Below are positions 10,241 to 22,049 of a stretch of DNA of 64,000 bases, piece by piece. The DNA lies in NCBI GenBank assembly GCA_018907035.1, contig JACCIC010000029.1:2762001-2826000 (forward strand), written 5' to 3'. The stretch comes from Sycobia sp. Sy_11 (taxonomy: Eukaryota; Arthropoda; Insecta; Hymenoptera; Epichrysomallidae). The notes beneath the pieces are model-generated. The model did no database searches, was not told the DNA's origin, and worked only from the letters and a program-made list of their open reading frames with translations. A program made the position numbers and the translations under genes. The first letter of the stretch is position 1. Each line of letters starts with the position of its first letter.

Positions 10241-10926
10241 CGAAATAGAAATAGCTGCCCACGACGACTAGTGGGTGAAGTTTTTAAAAGCAAAGAGGCT
10301 GAAAATGGACAACATGTCAAGAACGCCGAAGAATCAAGCCGAAACCAAACAAACTGATAAGATTGGAGAAGCCGTTTAAGAGATCTACCCTAAGGTATCA
10401 AATTTTGCGACAGTTTAGACAAATTGATAAATTCTACTTTCAAGAAAATGCACGAAAATAAAACCTTGCATCAGAACATAAATTAGCTTATTTAAAGTAA
10501 GTTATAGAGCCAGGATCAAAAACGGATCAGATAGTTTCTGGATATCCAACGTCGGCGAATTACCAAAAGGGTTTTTTGGCATTCAAGAGATGCTTCCGAA
10601 GGAAAAAGTTGCTAGTACAGTATTACGTGAGATCATTGTTGCAACTAGCCTTTCAAAATGTAATGAATATGGCCAACAGTTTCAGAAATATATGACAATA
10701 TCACAGAGCTTAGCCTCGCTTTAGAAACATTAGGTATTACTACGGAGAATTGCACGACGATGTTGTACTCGTCGGTGGAATTTTAATTACTAGAAGAAAT
10801 TTTGCGTACTTGGCAGCGTAGTACCTATGCAAGAAATGACGCTGAAGAGGACAATTGCTTGAAATATTTACTGGAATTTCTGAAAAGGCAAATTGACGGT
10901 GAGGGGACATATTAACATGGGAATCA

Positions 10927-11127
10927 ATGGTTTCGTTATCCGGAAAAATGGAGGCACCTGCATCGACCTCATCGGCGAAACTACCGACTGCAAGCGCGCT
11001 TCTGATTGCTGAGAGAAAAAAAGGTTATGTCTTTTTTGCAGTGGTAATCAAGATAGTGCGGCATGCGAAAGAGCGAATGAGCGAAAGAGTTGTCAATCGA
11101 ATCTCGAAAAAATGTTGTCAAAAATAA
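10927..11127 (+). pseudogene. BEL/Pao gag fragment with CCHC-type knuckle
   Basis: The frame carrying KRLCLFCSGNQDSAACERAN resembles the CLFCxGxHxSxxC knuckle at the end of BEL gag. The cysteine pattern is C-x2-C-x8-C, with N and Q in place of the usual histidine region. A second frame over the same bases has a spurious ORF beginning at 10927. Upstream pieces to about 10300 read like gag but are broken. Confidence 0.6.
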
Positions 11128-12179
11128 CAATTGTTATTTTAAATGTTTGAAACCGCGGCGTCGAGTATCATAATGTAGATCAAATGTTACATTTATATAA
11201 TGCGGAAATCGTCATGTAATTCTCATATGGTCTGATATTTGGAATGCCGCGGAAAGAAGCGCTAATAAAAGTAATTTCGTTTGTAAAAATCTATCTACAA
11301 ACGTTGTGGGTCGTATTGTATTCAGATCATCGTGAAAAAATTGCATGAGCCGTTATAGACACGGGTTCTCAGCGATCGTATATCCATACAGATGGCGCAT
11401 AATTTAAAGTTTGCGCATAATTTGAGTCGCAGGGGCAAAGGGAAATAGTGCCTTCTCTTTTTGGTAGTGTAAATTCCAAACACGAATCGCACAATATCTA
11501 CTTGACGCGTATGAAAAGTATTTGCGGTGATTATGCAATTTCCAAGTTATGAGCCAAAATATAATCTTCGACGGAGTACCGATGATAAAGAAAGACGATT
11601 AATAGCTAAAAGAACTTCAGAGTAAAGATATTTTTATATGCGATCTTGACGTAAAAAATAGCGGCGAATGTGAAATGATCGACATATTTATCGTAGCGGA
11701 TGTCATAGGGAAAATCGCGACCGGTGAAAAAATAGATTTACGAAAAGGACTCACTGTGCAGGAAACTCCATTCGGCTGTACCGTCATGGGAAAAATGTAG
11801 TGCATAAAAGAAATAATATTACCACCTCGTCAATTTCGTGTTTTGTGCCAGCAGCAAAAATCGCGGATTTATGGAATTTGGACACATTAGTAATATGCAA
11901 TCCGATCGAGGTTTTAGGTAAGAGCAAAAGGGAGTAAAGAATAAAAGAAAATATTTTTAAATACAATTAAAATCAATGGCATCGGTCCATATACATTAGA
12001 TGTACATTGGATTGAAGAATATGCGCCAACATTTCAAAATTTTAATTTAGCGGAAAGAAGACTACATAATTTGGTTAAAAAGTAAAAAACAGGAAAAATT
12101 TATGACGAGTATGGCTAAATAATTTACGAATCGTTAAATGGAAATACAATTGAGAAAGGGCCTCAAGAGGAATCGATCT

Positions 12180-12980
12180 ATTCTTTTACTATTTCTCGCA
12201 TCAACCTGTCTTAAAAAATGACCGAACCACCAATATTCGGCAAGTATTCGACGTGTCTGCAAGTGAAAGGAGATTCCCATCATTAAATGCTTATCTAGGG
12301 AAAGGGCTTAATTTGGTCGAAATAATTTCGAGGGTATTGTTCAGATTCCGTCAACATGAAATAGCTATAATAGCCTGTATTCGAAAGGCTTTCCTACAGA
12401 TTGAAGTAACTGCAAAAGATCGCGATTATTTAAGATTTCCATGGCCTTCAGACGGAAATTTATGAATTTTTCGGCATAAAAGTGTGGTCTTTGGCTTAAC
12501 GTGTAGCCCCTTTCTTTTAGGCGCGGTAATAGAACATCTCAATCGCGCGCGGATGAACCAAATACCGAGGTCGAACGAAACTATTACAACACTCGAAAAA
12601 TCATTTTATGTAGATAAATGTGTCATAAGTGTGCGAACGTAAAGATCGTTACAAATATTTATCTCTGAAGCGACAAGTATAATGGCGGCCGATTTCAGAA
12701 AGTGGGAGTTCACTCAGGATAATTCTGAAAAGGAAATTTGCGTAGTCCTTGGAATTTTATTTCATAAAGTGAAAGATACAATTTCTATCCATCCCGATAC
12801 AATAACCGACAAGTGTAACGAGGTGATTACAAAAAGATTCATTCTGTCAATAGCGCATAAAGTTTATGATCCGATTGATTTTACGGCTTCAATCTCTACA
12901 GCGCTGAAATTATTAATGAAAAGATTAAAACACAAAAGACAGAAAAGGACAGAAAAGACCGATTGAGATACGCCGGTGGA
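12180..12980 (+). pseudogene. BEL/Pao reverse transcriptase fragment
   Basis: The sequence begins near SHQPVLKNDRTTNIRQVFDV, equivalent to the YYLPHHxVxKxxxxTTKxRVVFDAS motif. It continues with FRQHEIAIIACIRKAFLQIE (fingers/palm) and, after a frame break at 12465, FGLTCSPFLL. The position of the YVDD box reads FYVDKCVIS, so the second catalytic aspartate is lysine. Further on, ILSIAHKVYDPIDFTASIS matches the conserved BEL connection-region phrase containing DPIGF. The missing catalytic residue and the in-frame stops show it is dead. Confidence 0.8.
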
Positions 12981-13099
12981 CGATAAAACAAAGAACGAAT
13001 TCGTTACCTTGCATAAACAACTATATTCTTTAAAAAGTATCGAACTCTTTCGAAAATTCGGTATAGAATTCTCATTATACACTTTTTGTGGTGCAAGAA

Positions 13100-13915
13100 A
13101 TGTAGCGTACGCGGCAGTAACATTTTTAAGAGTCAAGAAGAGTTGGGAGCTGAACTGATATTTCTAGCTGCTAAAACGCCGGCAGCTCCAGAAAAAGCTT
13201 CGATTCCACGCTTGGAATTATTAACGGTCTGTATTGGTAGTCGACAAACTCGAGGAATTATAAAAGCATTTGATTTTCATAAGATACCTAAGGTTATATA
13301 AGATACATAAGGTAAACAAAAGTGAAATCATTAAAGAAGCAAAGAGTGTAACACAAATCTCAATATTGAATGTCGAGAACATAATGGAAAAAATAATCGA
13401 TATATTTTTGTCATATACAAAACTGATTTGGTTTTTTACTATTTTTATAAAATTGAAGAATTTTAAATTAAAAAAAGGAGTCAGTGAAGTTCATCAACTA
13501 CTAAACAAAGAAATACGCCAGACAGAGTTTAAATTTTTAAAATATTTACAGAACAAATTTTGTATATCAAACAGAAATACGAAAATAAAAATCCGTCAAA
13601 CATTTGTAGATGCTAATGGAATAATACGTTTGAAAATAAAAAACTTTGAATGTGAGGATGATTCTGCCGTTCTGTCTCCAATTATATTGAACGATAAAGA
13701 AAACGTGGTTGGGTTATTAATTCATGAGACACATTTAAATTTATATCATGCTGGTGTACAGACGGTGATCTCATCTTTGCACGAAAAATCTTGGATTCTC
13801 TCGATGGGATAAAATGTACGAAGTGTATAGCTAAATGTGTTACATGTGAAAGATACAAGGCAAAGTTTGTGCAAGTAAATTCACCCCCTTTGCCAGTCAA
13901 TCACATCAGAGATAT
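13100..13915 (+). pseudogene. BEL/Pao RNase H and integrase N-terminal fragment
   Basis: AAKTPAAPEKASIPRLELL (about 13165-13230) is the RNase H end motif. The integrase N-terminal region reads LNLYHAGVQTVISSLHEKSW near 13735-13795. A frame break follows, then KCTKCIAKCVTCERYKAK (about 13815-13868), giving a zinc-binding H and CxxC pattern. The 180-codon frame 13270-13812 spans the linker. The catalytic DDE core is absent. Confidence 0.75.
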
Positions 13916-13925
13916 AACAGTATTT

Positions 13926-14938
13926 GAGTAAGTATATAAATAAAAGATGTTATTTTTGAAAACGTGTCATCATAAACAGGTGACCGTTGAATCTGGTTGA
14001 ACTCTTGTTGAAAAAGTCTGGAAACTTTTGAAACAGATATTGTAGTCAACTTATTTACTATATACATATTGAGAAATACGAAACTCTTGCAAACATTATC
14101 AAAGTTCAATTTATTTGCCATTATTTACAGTTTATAGCAATAAGGAATAAATTATATTGTTTAATAGACACTATGACACGGAGCATTGAGAGTAATTGAA
14201 TCAACTAAAACTGCTTCCAGAGTGAAATAAGAGAATGCATGACTAGGGATTGACAACAAAGGACAAGAACATCTTTTGCTGTTTGGCATGTACGTTTATT
14301 GTCAGAAACTTATATTTATTTCTTTTAAATTTTTTATAATAATATTTGATATTATATCTTGATATTGTTACTGTGTATATAGAAATAAACATGTGCCGAA
14401 GAAAGCGACTGACTGATATCAGATATGATATATATACGATAAGAGTAGCAGGCCAAGACGAAGAAGAGGAAGCCTCCTGATAAGATTTTGCGACGTCAGT
14501 AAATTTACGTGAAGGTATCGTGCATCATTACATATTTTTGTGATTAGTATTTGTTGATTTTGTTCGCGAGCAATTTGTACGTAAGATAATTTATGAAAAA
14601 CTTTGTACAGTTCATATATACACTAATTGGCAGAGATAAAACGCGACTTTTGCCGTCGATATTCTTATACCTCTATCACTATACCTCTACTAGCATCTCC
14701 CGTATCAGTTTCGCCCGACAAAATAATTTAACCGATATATGAAACAATTTAATAATATCAATATAAAAAATACTTTAGTTCTAAATCTACATATCTGCAG
14801 ATAAATTCATCCATAGTCACTTCAATATACAATATTGCCATCTCAGCGTCCGCTTCCAGAACATGCTATTTCGACGATTGTATTATTCAATTACGGTTGG
14901 CACTATTAACTAAATAGTCCCAGTTATTAATTGAAAAT
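13926..14938. other. AT-rich intergenic DNA, nothing recognised
   Basis: There is one 71-codon minus-strand frame (14121-13906), but it has no recognisable domain and overlaps the edge of the BEL remnant. I see no RNA gene or clear repeat. Confidence 0.5.
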
Positions 14939-14952
14939 ATGAAATTAGTATA

Positions 14953-14956
<4 letters not shown>

Positions 14957-15031
<75 letters not shown>
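14957..15031. repeat. (TATC)n followed by (TA)n microsatellite
   Basis: About eight TATC units grade directly into a TA tract. Frames made of alternating Ile/Tyr here are artefacts of the repeat. Confidence 0.95.
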
Positions 15032-15037
<6 letters not shown>

Positions 15038-15199
15038 TCATATACTCCTATATATACTCGTATATATGGCATTTTTAATTTTTTGAAATTAAATACCGTG
15101 AATATTTCATTAGAGGTTCCAGATGAAATTGAAGCATAAAAAATGATCTGCGAAATAGCAGGCGGACACTTAGAAAGCACCGGAGTAACATCTCTTTAT

Positions 15200-15473
15200 A
15201 CGGACCAACGATATCCATATACTCGTACACACACACGCGCGCACACACTTTTTAAAGAAGACGCTCAGATATTGCATTTTTATACGGAAGCGATCATATA
15301 TAAAATCCTATACGCTTCGAAGATGCTTTACATCGAAGATAATATAAAATATATATTTTAAATGTCAGCGCAATCGGTTCAGTAGTTGTGTTGTTCAACG
15401 TATTCAAAGAAAACTACAATTTGTCTTTATAAATTAGTATTACAATGATTTGGCATCTATTCACTTTATGTGA

Positions 15474-15517
<44 letters not shown>

Positions 15518-15830
15518 AAAAGATATTCAATGTGATGGAAGTGTCAAATCATCCTGAAGAAGGATTAGTATGCTTCTTTAGGATATTAATCTCAAAGTTG
15601 AATGTTTATGATCATTCCATAGACTTAAATATTAGAAGCTTATAATGTATGTGTTCCGAATTTTTTGATGAACGTAAAATGATTTTCAATATAAAATATA
15701 GCCTATGTCCTTCTGAAGATAATATAGAATATATTTTTCGAATTTCAAATCAATCAGTTCAGTAGTACTTTTGTTTATCGTGTGCAAAAAAAACGGTTTC
15801 TGTTTATAAATTAGTATGATATGATGTTGG
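15200..15830. repeat. Two related copies of a transposon-tail-like repeat around a (GA)n tract
   Basis: A segment near 15325-15445 (CATCGAAGATAATATAAAAT ... CAATCGGTTCAGTAG ... TTATAAATTAGTAT) recurs near 15705-15820 with the same word order (GAAGATAATATAGAATATAT ... CAATCAGTTCAGTAG). A GA tract at about 15477-15514 lies between. Short CA/CG tandem bases occur at 15229-15248. The element family is unknown. Confidence 0.55.
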
Positions 15831-16590
15831 AGTGTCGATCTGAGCTGCGATCGTATACGAACAGACTAAGAACCAAGACAAGGCAGTAAGAATGACGTCT
15901 CTCTTCCTTCGAATTTCTATTCCTACCTTTCGGTGCAATAGCTGGTTTGATTTAATTGTGACTCAGAATATTTATATCTGATTTTATTTCATATTATTTT
16001 CCAACCTATATTGTTATTATTCTAGCACATGGTATATATAAACACTCCTTAATACAAGAGTCTATCCATGTTTAGCTTCTTTGTAAGAATAGAAGCCCTT
16101 CTCAGTTATGCCGTGTTCCATAGAACGGAATAGGTGGCAATCAAAAGAGGTAGTGTGAAGTGAATATACCGGATTTGGAATAACTTCTCATTGAAGCGTT
16201 TCCTATTAACTAGTTTCGTTGTACTCTTCTTGTAAAACTTTCTTTTTTCCGCTCGAAACATCCTAATGATTCGCTTTATTAGCGTCGGCAATATTTTGAA
16301 AGCATTTTCGATCATTTGTCCGCTTATCCTACCTCAGCTCAGCAAGTACTTTGTTTTCTTTAGTTGCAAATACTATGATTTGAAGCAATCTTTAATTTTT
16401 ATATATAATCACTATATGATAGTTAAAAAGATTTATAATTACTTTAACAATTTAAAACGAGCGAAAATATATGGAGTCATAAATCCAGAAAATATGTTAT
16501 ATAAATAATTATAGATATGAGCTTTCTTGTAGTTAATATTTTCAGAGCAACCTTTGAGTTATTAATAAAATAAAATACAGAACAGTACTC
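15831..16590. other. AT-rich intergenic DNA, nothing recognised
   Basis: No supported gene or repeat. The short frames at 16106-16315 and 16266-16508 overlap on opposite strands and have no recognisable motif. Confidence 0.5.
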
Positions 16591-16790
16591 ACAGTTTATT
16601 GCAATACAGAAGGCGTAGTAGCGGTCTTTAATATTGCGTCGGGAACACCGGACGACCTTCCCGAGTAAGTAGCCTAACTGGGATACGTGGGGCTTTTTGC
16701 CGGTGGTCAGCACTTCCCTAGCTACTCGTGGGATCAAAATGCAAAAATTATCATTGACAAAGAATCTCGAAGTGGAAGGCGAGGCCCGGG

Positions 16791-17323
16791 GTGGACAGTA
16801 CAGAACTCCCTCAAATATGTCAACTCCAGGCCAGTGAGGACGGGGATAACAAGTCCCCAGCTAAAAAGAGGCTCTGCGGCGCAGCCAGGAGGAAGTTAGC
16901 CCGGCAACGTATAGCTACCGAGTCTGATAACACAGACTCCGCTGCACAGATCAAGGTGGAGGCCCAGAAGCGAGAAGGACCTGATAAGACCTTGCCCTTG
17001 GTCTCTAGAGAACTTAAAAAATCTAAGGAGGGGGTGGCACAGATACCGGCTCAAAGTCTGGCCCTCCGCTCCCTTTAGGGGGAATCTAATTCTCCCTGAC
17101 ACGTGTCGTGGTGCACAAGGCTTATCCGGAGACATCCATCACCTCGGAAATGTTTTCAGCGTTTCTTGAGGTGGTGTCGAAGGTGATGTACAATCCGCCA
17201 CCTGATACATGGCCTAGGTATGATGCCTCCTTCTGTAGAGAGGGAGCAATAGTGGCGATGGCCAACAACCCGGAGGCGAAGGAGTGGCTAGCCGAAAGCC
17301 TAGCCCCTCTGGACTTATCCTGA
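16791..17323 (+). pseudogene. LINE ORF1 fragments
   Basis: The first frame (16791-17078) has basic SPAKKRLCGAARRKLARQR and a charged linker. After a break, the frame 17108-17323 reads VHKAYPETSITSEMFSAF and then GAIVAMANNPEAKEWLAESL. This resembles the conserved ORF1 phrase of LINEs with the pattern G-A-hydrophobic then KEWL. It was probably a nucleic-acid-binding chaperone. It is broken by a stop at 17321 and a frame change at about 17080. Confidence 0.55.
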
Positions 17324-17633
17324 GTGTATCTAAGCTCAAAATGGGGGTACGGAGCTCCTTCAGGCCAAACTGAAGATTGTGACGTGGATACCGAGTCCCC
17401 TGGTGTAGCCGTCAACCGTCTTGGATGACTGGATAGGTCGTAGAAGAAGAGATGTTCAGCGCGATGAAATAAACATCTCCTTGTGCTAACCATCCCGGAA
17501 TCGCACACCGGATTTCTGGCGGCTCTTGACCACAGGTCGCTGGTACCTCATGAGCAGGATCAGTTTTAAAGTGAGCCGGCGTGAGAAACTAATGCTTGCG
17601 GGCAATGCTGAGGACGAAGTGACGGAGACATAA

Positions 17634-18150
17634 ATGGCTCTGTCGGATATCTCATTCCTCCAAATTAACTTGAACCACTGCAAAGACGCCTCTGCCATTA
17701 TGCAGAGGAGTTCGACGGGAGTGTACGCATGTATATTACTAATCCAAGTACCTTCGATAGTGAAGGGAGCGATAAGGGAACTAGGGTCAGGGGCTACGTG
17801 TATCAGAGATCCAGAGGCGCTAAGGTCTAAAGCCTGTATCCTGATAAAGTGTGTAAGTGTTCTGCCGCTGCTCGGTCTCTGAACGGGAGACTTAGCGGTA
17901 GTTTCTGTGAAGGTAGAGGAGATGGGGCAAGTGGTCGTTGTATCCGCCTACCTTCTATATGACAGCACTAACAAGCTGACTGGGGAAGTCCCGAGACTGG
18001 TAGAACATTGTATGATTAGTCATCTTCCAGTAGTCCTAGGGTATCACGCGAACTAGCACTACAGTCTGTGGGGTAGTACTGACACGAACCAGAGGGGTGA
18101 GAAACTACTAGAGTATCTGGCAGGTACAGAGCTAGAAATATGTAAAATAA
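17634..18150 (+). pseudogene. LINE ORF2 endonuclease domain fragment
   Basis: It starts with SDISFLQINLNHCKDASAIM, the N-terminal strand of the APE-type endonuclease of R1/I-like LINEs, which has the signature QINLNHC. After the stop at 17880 it continues as DLAVVSVKVEE and VVVVSAYLLYDSTN. It then reads PVVLGYHAN followed by a stop, and HYSLWGSTDTNQRGEKLLEYL, the G-C-D-A-N-A-H-H-x-x-W-G-S motif with D changed to Y-H and a stop inside. It cannot be functional. Confidence 0.8.
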
Positions 18151-18219
18151 TGACAGGGGGGAAATCGTCCAATTGGAACGATACCCTACCGTTAAATAGT
18201 TATACTACCAAATCTAAGC

Positions 18220-18590
18220 TACTTGGAGAATGTTTTCTGGTCCTGAACAGAATAGCTGAGAAGGCAAAGGTCACGCTACTCCCCGGGTCCCGGGTCATCA
18301 AGGGATCAAGGGAAACTTGGTGGCGGATGATCTCGCCAAAATCGAAACTAGAATTGCTTATAGTGGCCAGGAGCCGGCTATAGGACTCTTACAACACCCT
18401 CATCAAGAGGGAGATAGAGGGATGGGTAGTGCAGGAAAACAGCTGACATTGGGAGGAAAATGGGAAATGCAGGCTGTAAAAAGCCTTCGTTAACATTTGA
18501 AACACTAAGGATTGGGCCAACGTATTTACTGTGATCCTGACGGATCACGGTAAACTTAATGTTCATTGGTGTAGGATGAGTTTTAAAGTC
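18220..18590 (+). pseudogene. LINE RNase H end and C-terminal fragment
   Basis: Residues VLNRIAEKAKVTLLPGSRVI align with the KVxLxWVPGHxGIxGNE phrase of LINE RNase H. Reading the next frame gives GNLVADDLAKIET, the equivalent of NExADELA. Downstream TVILTDHGKLNVHWC resembles the C-terminal TGHG region. The join of endonuclease to RNase H without reverse transcriptase indicates deletion. Confidence 0.6.
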
Positions 18591-19978
18591 AAAGCAAAAA
18601 ATACTTTTTAAAGCCGAAAAAACTGTGTACTTTTAAAGTAAAATAAACTGTGTTAAAGCGGAAAAACCTCTCTGCTGCCAGAAAAGAAAACTCCTTCTTT
18701 TAAAGGGTGACTTTTTCTCGGCGTTCAGGGCGCCCATCTCGTCATCTTTAAAATCATTTTTTTATTTCATTGGTGGCCGGGGAATCTTAATTGCCCACTT
18801 ATTGCGTCAGAGTCAATCATTAAAAGGGCTATCTCCGTTGCGGGGACCCAAAATTAAGTGGAGGGGTTTCCTCTTGGTTTTCTCAACTCTCCAGAGATCA
18901 CGCTACATGTCTCGTTTTACATTTTTTTTCCAACTTATTCTAGTGTTAGTTTTTATTTATTTATTGATGTTAATTTCATCAACTGAACAATTTCATTTTA
19001 TGTGAACAAAAAGGTTCTTTATAATATGTGTTAGTATGCCTGAAGTAATTAGATTATAATAACACTTCTATCATTTGTTGTTTAATTTTACATATTGTGG
19101 CTGCGCCACTTCGTTATTTGGAAGTTTATAAGTCAAGTAGGACTTCAACACCTTCCAGGAGCAATATCGATAAGCTAAGTCGACTTCCCCAAGTCTATAG
19201 TTCGATATTCTCACAAGAAAGTAGAATAAGCGTATTTAGCAGCAGTCTAGTAGAACTCTCAGAATCACTAGAAAATTTCTGGAGACTCTCAAATCTCTCG
19301 AAAAATCTCGCCTCCAACGCGGAAGCATGCCTTACTTATAGTTCTCAGTGTTCAAACTTAATTGCGGGTAGAAAGCTAAGGCATAAAAGGCCACTCTTTA
19401 TCTGTAGTATTGGAACTGATCTTGACATTTCGTTGTCTACTTCAGTAAGGCATAACTGAATGCCAGTTACCAGGTGTATAAGACTTGAAACTTACCATTA
19501 TAATGTAAGCGGCGCGAACATATTGTATCAATTAAAACTATACTTAAAATGTATAAGAGAAAGGGTTAATATTAAATATGCATGGTAAGTATATAACTTC
19601 TAATAACACATTCTAAATCATATATAATTAATTATTTAACAAACAATATAAATGCTATTTATAATAATTATATATTTAAATAAAATAATATTTAGAACGG
19701 ACACGTATTAATTAATAAATGTATACTAGTTTTATTCATCAATTAATACATAAACAAATAAATAAATACGTGTATAAATCTTTATTTATTAACATAATTA
19801 ATTAATGAAATATTTTCCTAAATCAAATCATAAATATGCCTGAAAGTTCTTTTGTTTAATAATAATAATATTATATAATAATAATACTAACAATAAGGGT
19901 AGTAGTTATCGTAATAGAATATTAATAATACCAACAACCTTATCAAGTATTATTAAGACTAATATAGAAAAAAAGTTG
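18591..19978. other. Unassigned intergenic DNA
   Basis: 18600-18780 is A-rich with repeated words of TTTTAAAGT type and could be LINE 3' sequence. A 120-codon frame at 19097-19459 is serine-rich with no recognised domain and is not called a gene. 19500-19970 is AT-rich with nothing recognisable. Confidence 0.4.
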
Positions 19979-20182
19979 TTTTTTTTATGTTATTTAACGT
20001 CGCTCTATTTATGCTTCCATATATCGGCGCTAATCGGCGACGGAGGTCTACGATGTGTTTGTACACAAAGCACGTGTAAATTATTACAGCGGTGCTTATG
20101 TCAATCGGCCGAGACCGGGATTTGAACTTGGATCACCGAGTTACTAGTCCTTCGCTCTAGCGATCGAGCCATCGTAGGCCTC
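19979..20182 (-). repeat. tRNA-derived SINE, copy 1
   Basis: Reading the minus strand from 20182, the head GAGGCCTACGATGGCTCGAT holds a box-A-like GGCTCGATCGCTAGAGCG. A box B (GTTCAAATCCCGG) follows, then a body with CACATCGTAGACCTCCG, and an A-rich tail after GTTAAATAACAT. The copy at 37285-37489 has the same length (about 204 bp) and end points. The body differs by scattered substitutions. It is not a tRNA gene because no acceptor stem closes around the tRNA-like head. Confidence 0.88.
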
Positions 20183-20261
20183 TAGAAAAAAAGTTGAAAG
20201 TATCGTTATATCTAATTAATATAGGTAATAAACATTTTTCGAATATTATGCATAATTGATT

Positions 20262-20656
20262 AAATTAATAAATATTTTTTATTGGTCTTACAGTCCAATC
20301 AATTTCAACCAAAAATAAAATAAAATAAAAATAAAAATAAAAATAAAATAAAAATAAAAACTAAAAAATAAAAAATAAAAATAACAATAAAAAATAAAAA
20401 ATAAGAAATACAAATAATAAATAATAAAAATAAAAAATAAAAATTAAAAATAAAAATTAAATTAAAAATTAAATTAAAATGATAATGACAGTCAGACTGT
20501 CCTTGTTTATATTCACCCCCGTAGACTAATCTGAAAATAAAATATTAGCTGAAAAAATTCTTTGTTAGTAAAGTGCAGTCTGACTGTCCCCAACACCCTT
20601 ACCTAATTGAAGACTTGTCCAACGTTTCGAGCTCGCTACGGCTCCTCATCAGGGAC
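20262..20656 (-). repeat. Penelope-type terminal repeat (pLTR), copy B
   Basis: This is the inverted counterpart of 2097-2416. It starts AAATTAATAAATATTTTTTA, has TCTTACAGTCCAATC, a longer AAATAAAAATAAA tract (20320-20480), the GACAGTCAGACTGTCC block, TAGTAAAGTGCAGTCTGACT and the hammerhead-like motif at its end. No reverse transcriptase lies beside it, so it is a solo copy. Confidence 0.78.
20617..20656 (-). ncRNA. Hammerhead-ribozyme-like motif, copy B
   Basis: On the minus strand the 40 bases are identical to 2096-2135: stem I GTCC/GGAC, core CTGATGA and GAAAC, cleavage triplet GTT. Identity across 18 kb in a region that has otherwise diverged in its simple tract suggests recent copying or constraint. 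Confidence 0.7.
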
Positions 20657-22040
20657 TGTAAATTTACAGAAGTACAATTCAATTGTTTTAAAATAGAAGG
20701 TCTATTTAACTTAAATTAAGGGGTATGTCATGATTTATTTTAAAACAATTGAATTGTATAATTGATTAAATATTGGGGGGTCTTAAATATAATATAATCA
20801 TTCATTTAATATTAAGCAATGTTGTTTACTCTTTAGTTGTAAATCTTGTGTTCGCTCAGTAAGAGTCAAAGCCGACGTTTCAATGTGCCACAGAGTCGCC
20901 GAATTATAATTTTTAGGACAGTTTTATAAGCAAACTCCTATGCGTTCTGTGTAGGATACATCAACGCCTACTTGAAGCGCGAGGGCGCACGTATCGAGCA
21001 TCGGGATTTTTTACATCGAAAATTGTGTGCACAATTCACTATATGTTCAAGATTTTCTTTGCCGTCCAGCTTTTTGTCTTATTAAATATGCGAAACGTCT
21101 CACGATGTAACATCTAAATTGACAAATTTTTTTTTCAGTGTGGTAGTGCCATATAAATTATATTCTTTAGTAAATTTATTGACATTATAGTGTTATTATT
21201 AGTTAAATAACAATTATTATATAAAAATATAATAAATGTTATTAACTAATTATTTTACAGAAAGTGAAATTATTTACATCTGCTTCTAGTCTTCTTATTA
21301 AGTTTTAAACAGAAAATAAAGTCAATTATAAGGTATTGATTTCGACCTACATGAGCCTGCTTAGATAATAATATATCAATCATTTAAATACAAATTTTTG
21401 AAAAATTATAATTATTGAAATTATATTTTTGAAAAATTATAACATCGTATTTCTTATGACGAAATTTATAATATTTTGTAAGCTTCAAATTAATTTTTTT
21501 AAATGGTTTGTAAATAAACCAACAATTGTTTTAATTAAACTGATCGTAATAAATCATCTTTAATTGTATATTAGTTTTATAGAGATGGTAAAACTTTAAA
21601 ACTATGTACGAATTAAATTTTGGTTCACAAGCTACATGTAAAAATACAATTTACAGTAAGTTTTTTTCTTTAAATTATGTTTTTGTTAACAAATCTATTT
21701 TGAAAAAACTGCGCTTAAAAAGTAAAAATTGGTTTTAAAAACGATATTACATTATAATAAGATATAGAATATTATAAAAAATTATTAAAATATTTTTCTA
21801 CTAAAATTTTCTCAGGTTAATTACCATTCAAATTCAAAATAGAATTCAAATAATGTAAATGCGACCTATTTCACTAATAATTCTCTATTGTATTTTTGGG
21901 CTAAATTGTACTGTTTCCATTCGCTGTCGAATTCGAGATGAGTTTCATAAAATAATTTTTTTTTTTATTATTTTTGATTATTTATTAGGAATTTTTTACC
22001 ATATTCAAATGGGTCAGTAAATACAATTTTGTAAGACATT
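20657..22040. other. AT-rich intergenic DNA
   Basis: A 1.4-kb stretch without a supported gene. A GC-richer patch at 20865-21020 contains no long frame. I see nothing else. Confidence 0.45.
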
Positions 22041-22049
22041 TTGAGATTT

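Larger units (their letters stand above)
10260..13925 (+). mobile_element. Decayed BEL/Pao LTR-retrotransposon, internal region
   Basis: Pieces occur in the gag-PR-RT-RNaseH-integrase order of BEL/Pao elements. They are a gag zinc knuckle LCLFCSGNQDSAAC (about 11022-11065), an aspartic protease DTGSQRSYIH (about 11357), reverse transcriptase (12180-12640), an RNase H end SIPRLELL (about 13200) and an integrase zinc region (13720-13915). Stops and frameshifts interrupt every domain. No LTRs were identified on either side, and the integrase core beyond 13925 is missing. Confidence 0.85.
16600..18590 (+). mobile_element. Deleted non-LTR retrotransposon (I/R1-type LINE)
   Basis: A GC-richer block with the parts of an I/R1-like LINE in order: ORF1 (16791-17323), ORF2 endonuclease (17634-18150), then directly an RNase H end (18240-18400) and a C-terminal fragment. 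The reverse transcriptase is missing between 18170 and 18240, so this is an internally deleted copy. Frameshifts also break both ORFs. No poly-A tail is evident. After 18590 the sequence becomes unassigned. Confidence 0.8.

Noticed and set aside
13906..14121. 71-codon minus-strand frame
   Set aside because: No domain or splice context; it overlaps the end of the BEL/Pao remnant.
19097..19459. 120-codon serine-rich frame
   Set aside because: No recognisable domain, no splice sites or neighbours, and it is flanked by transposon remnants.
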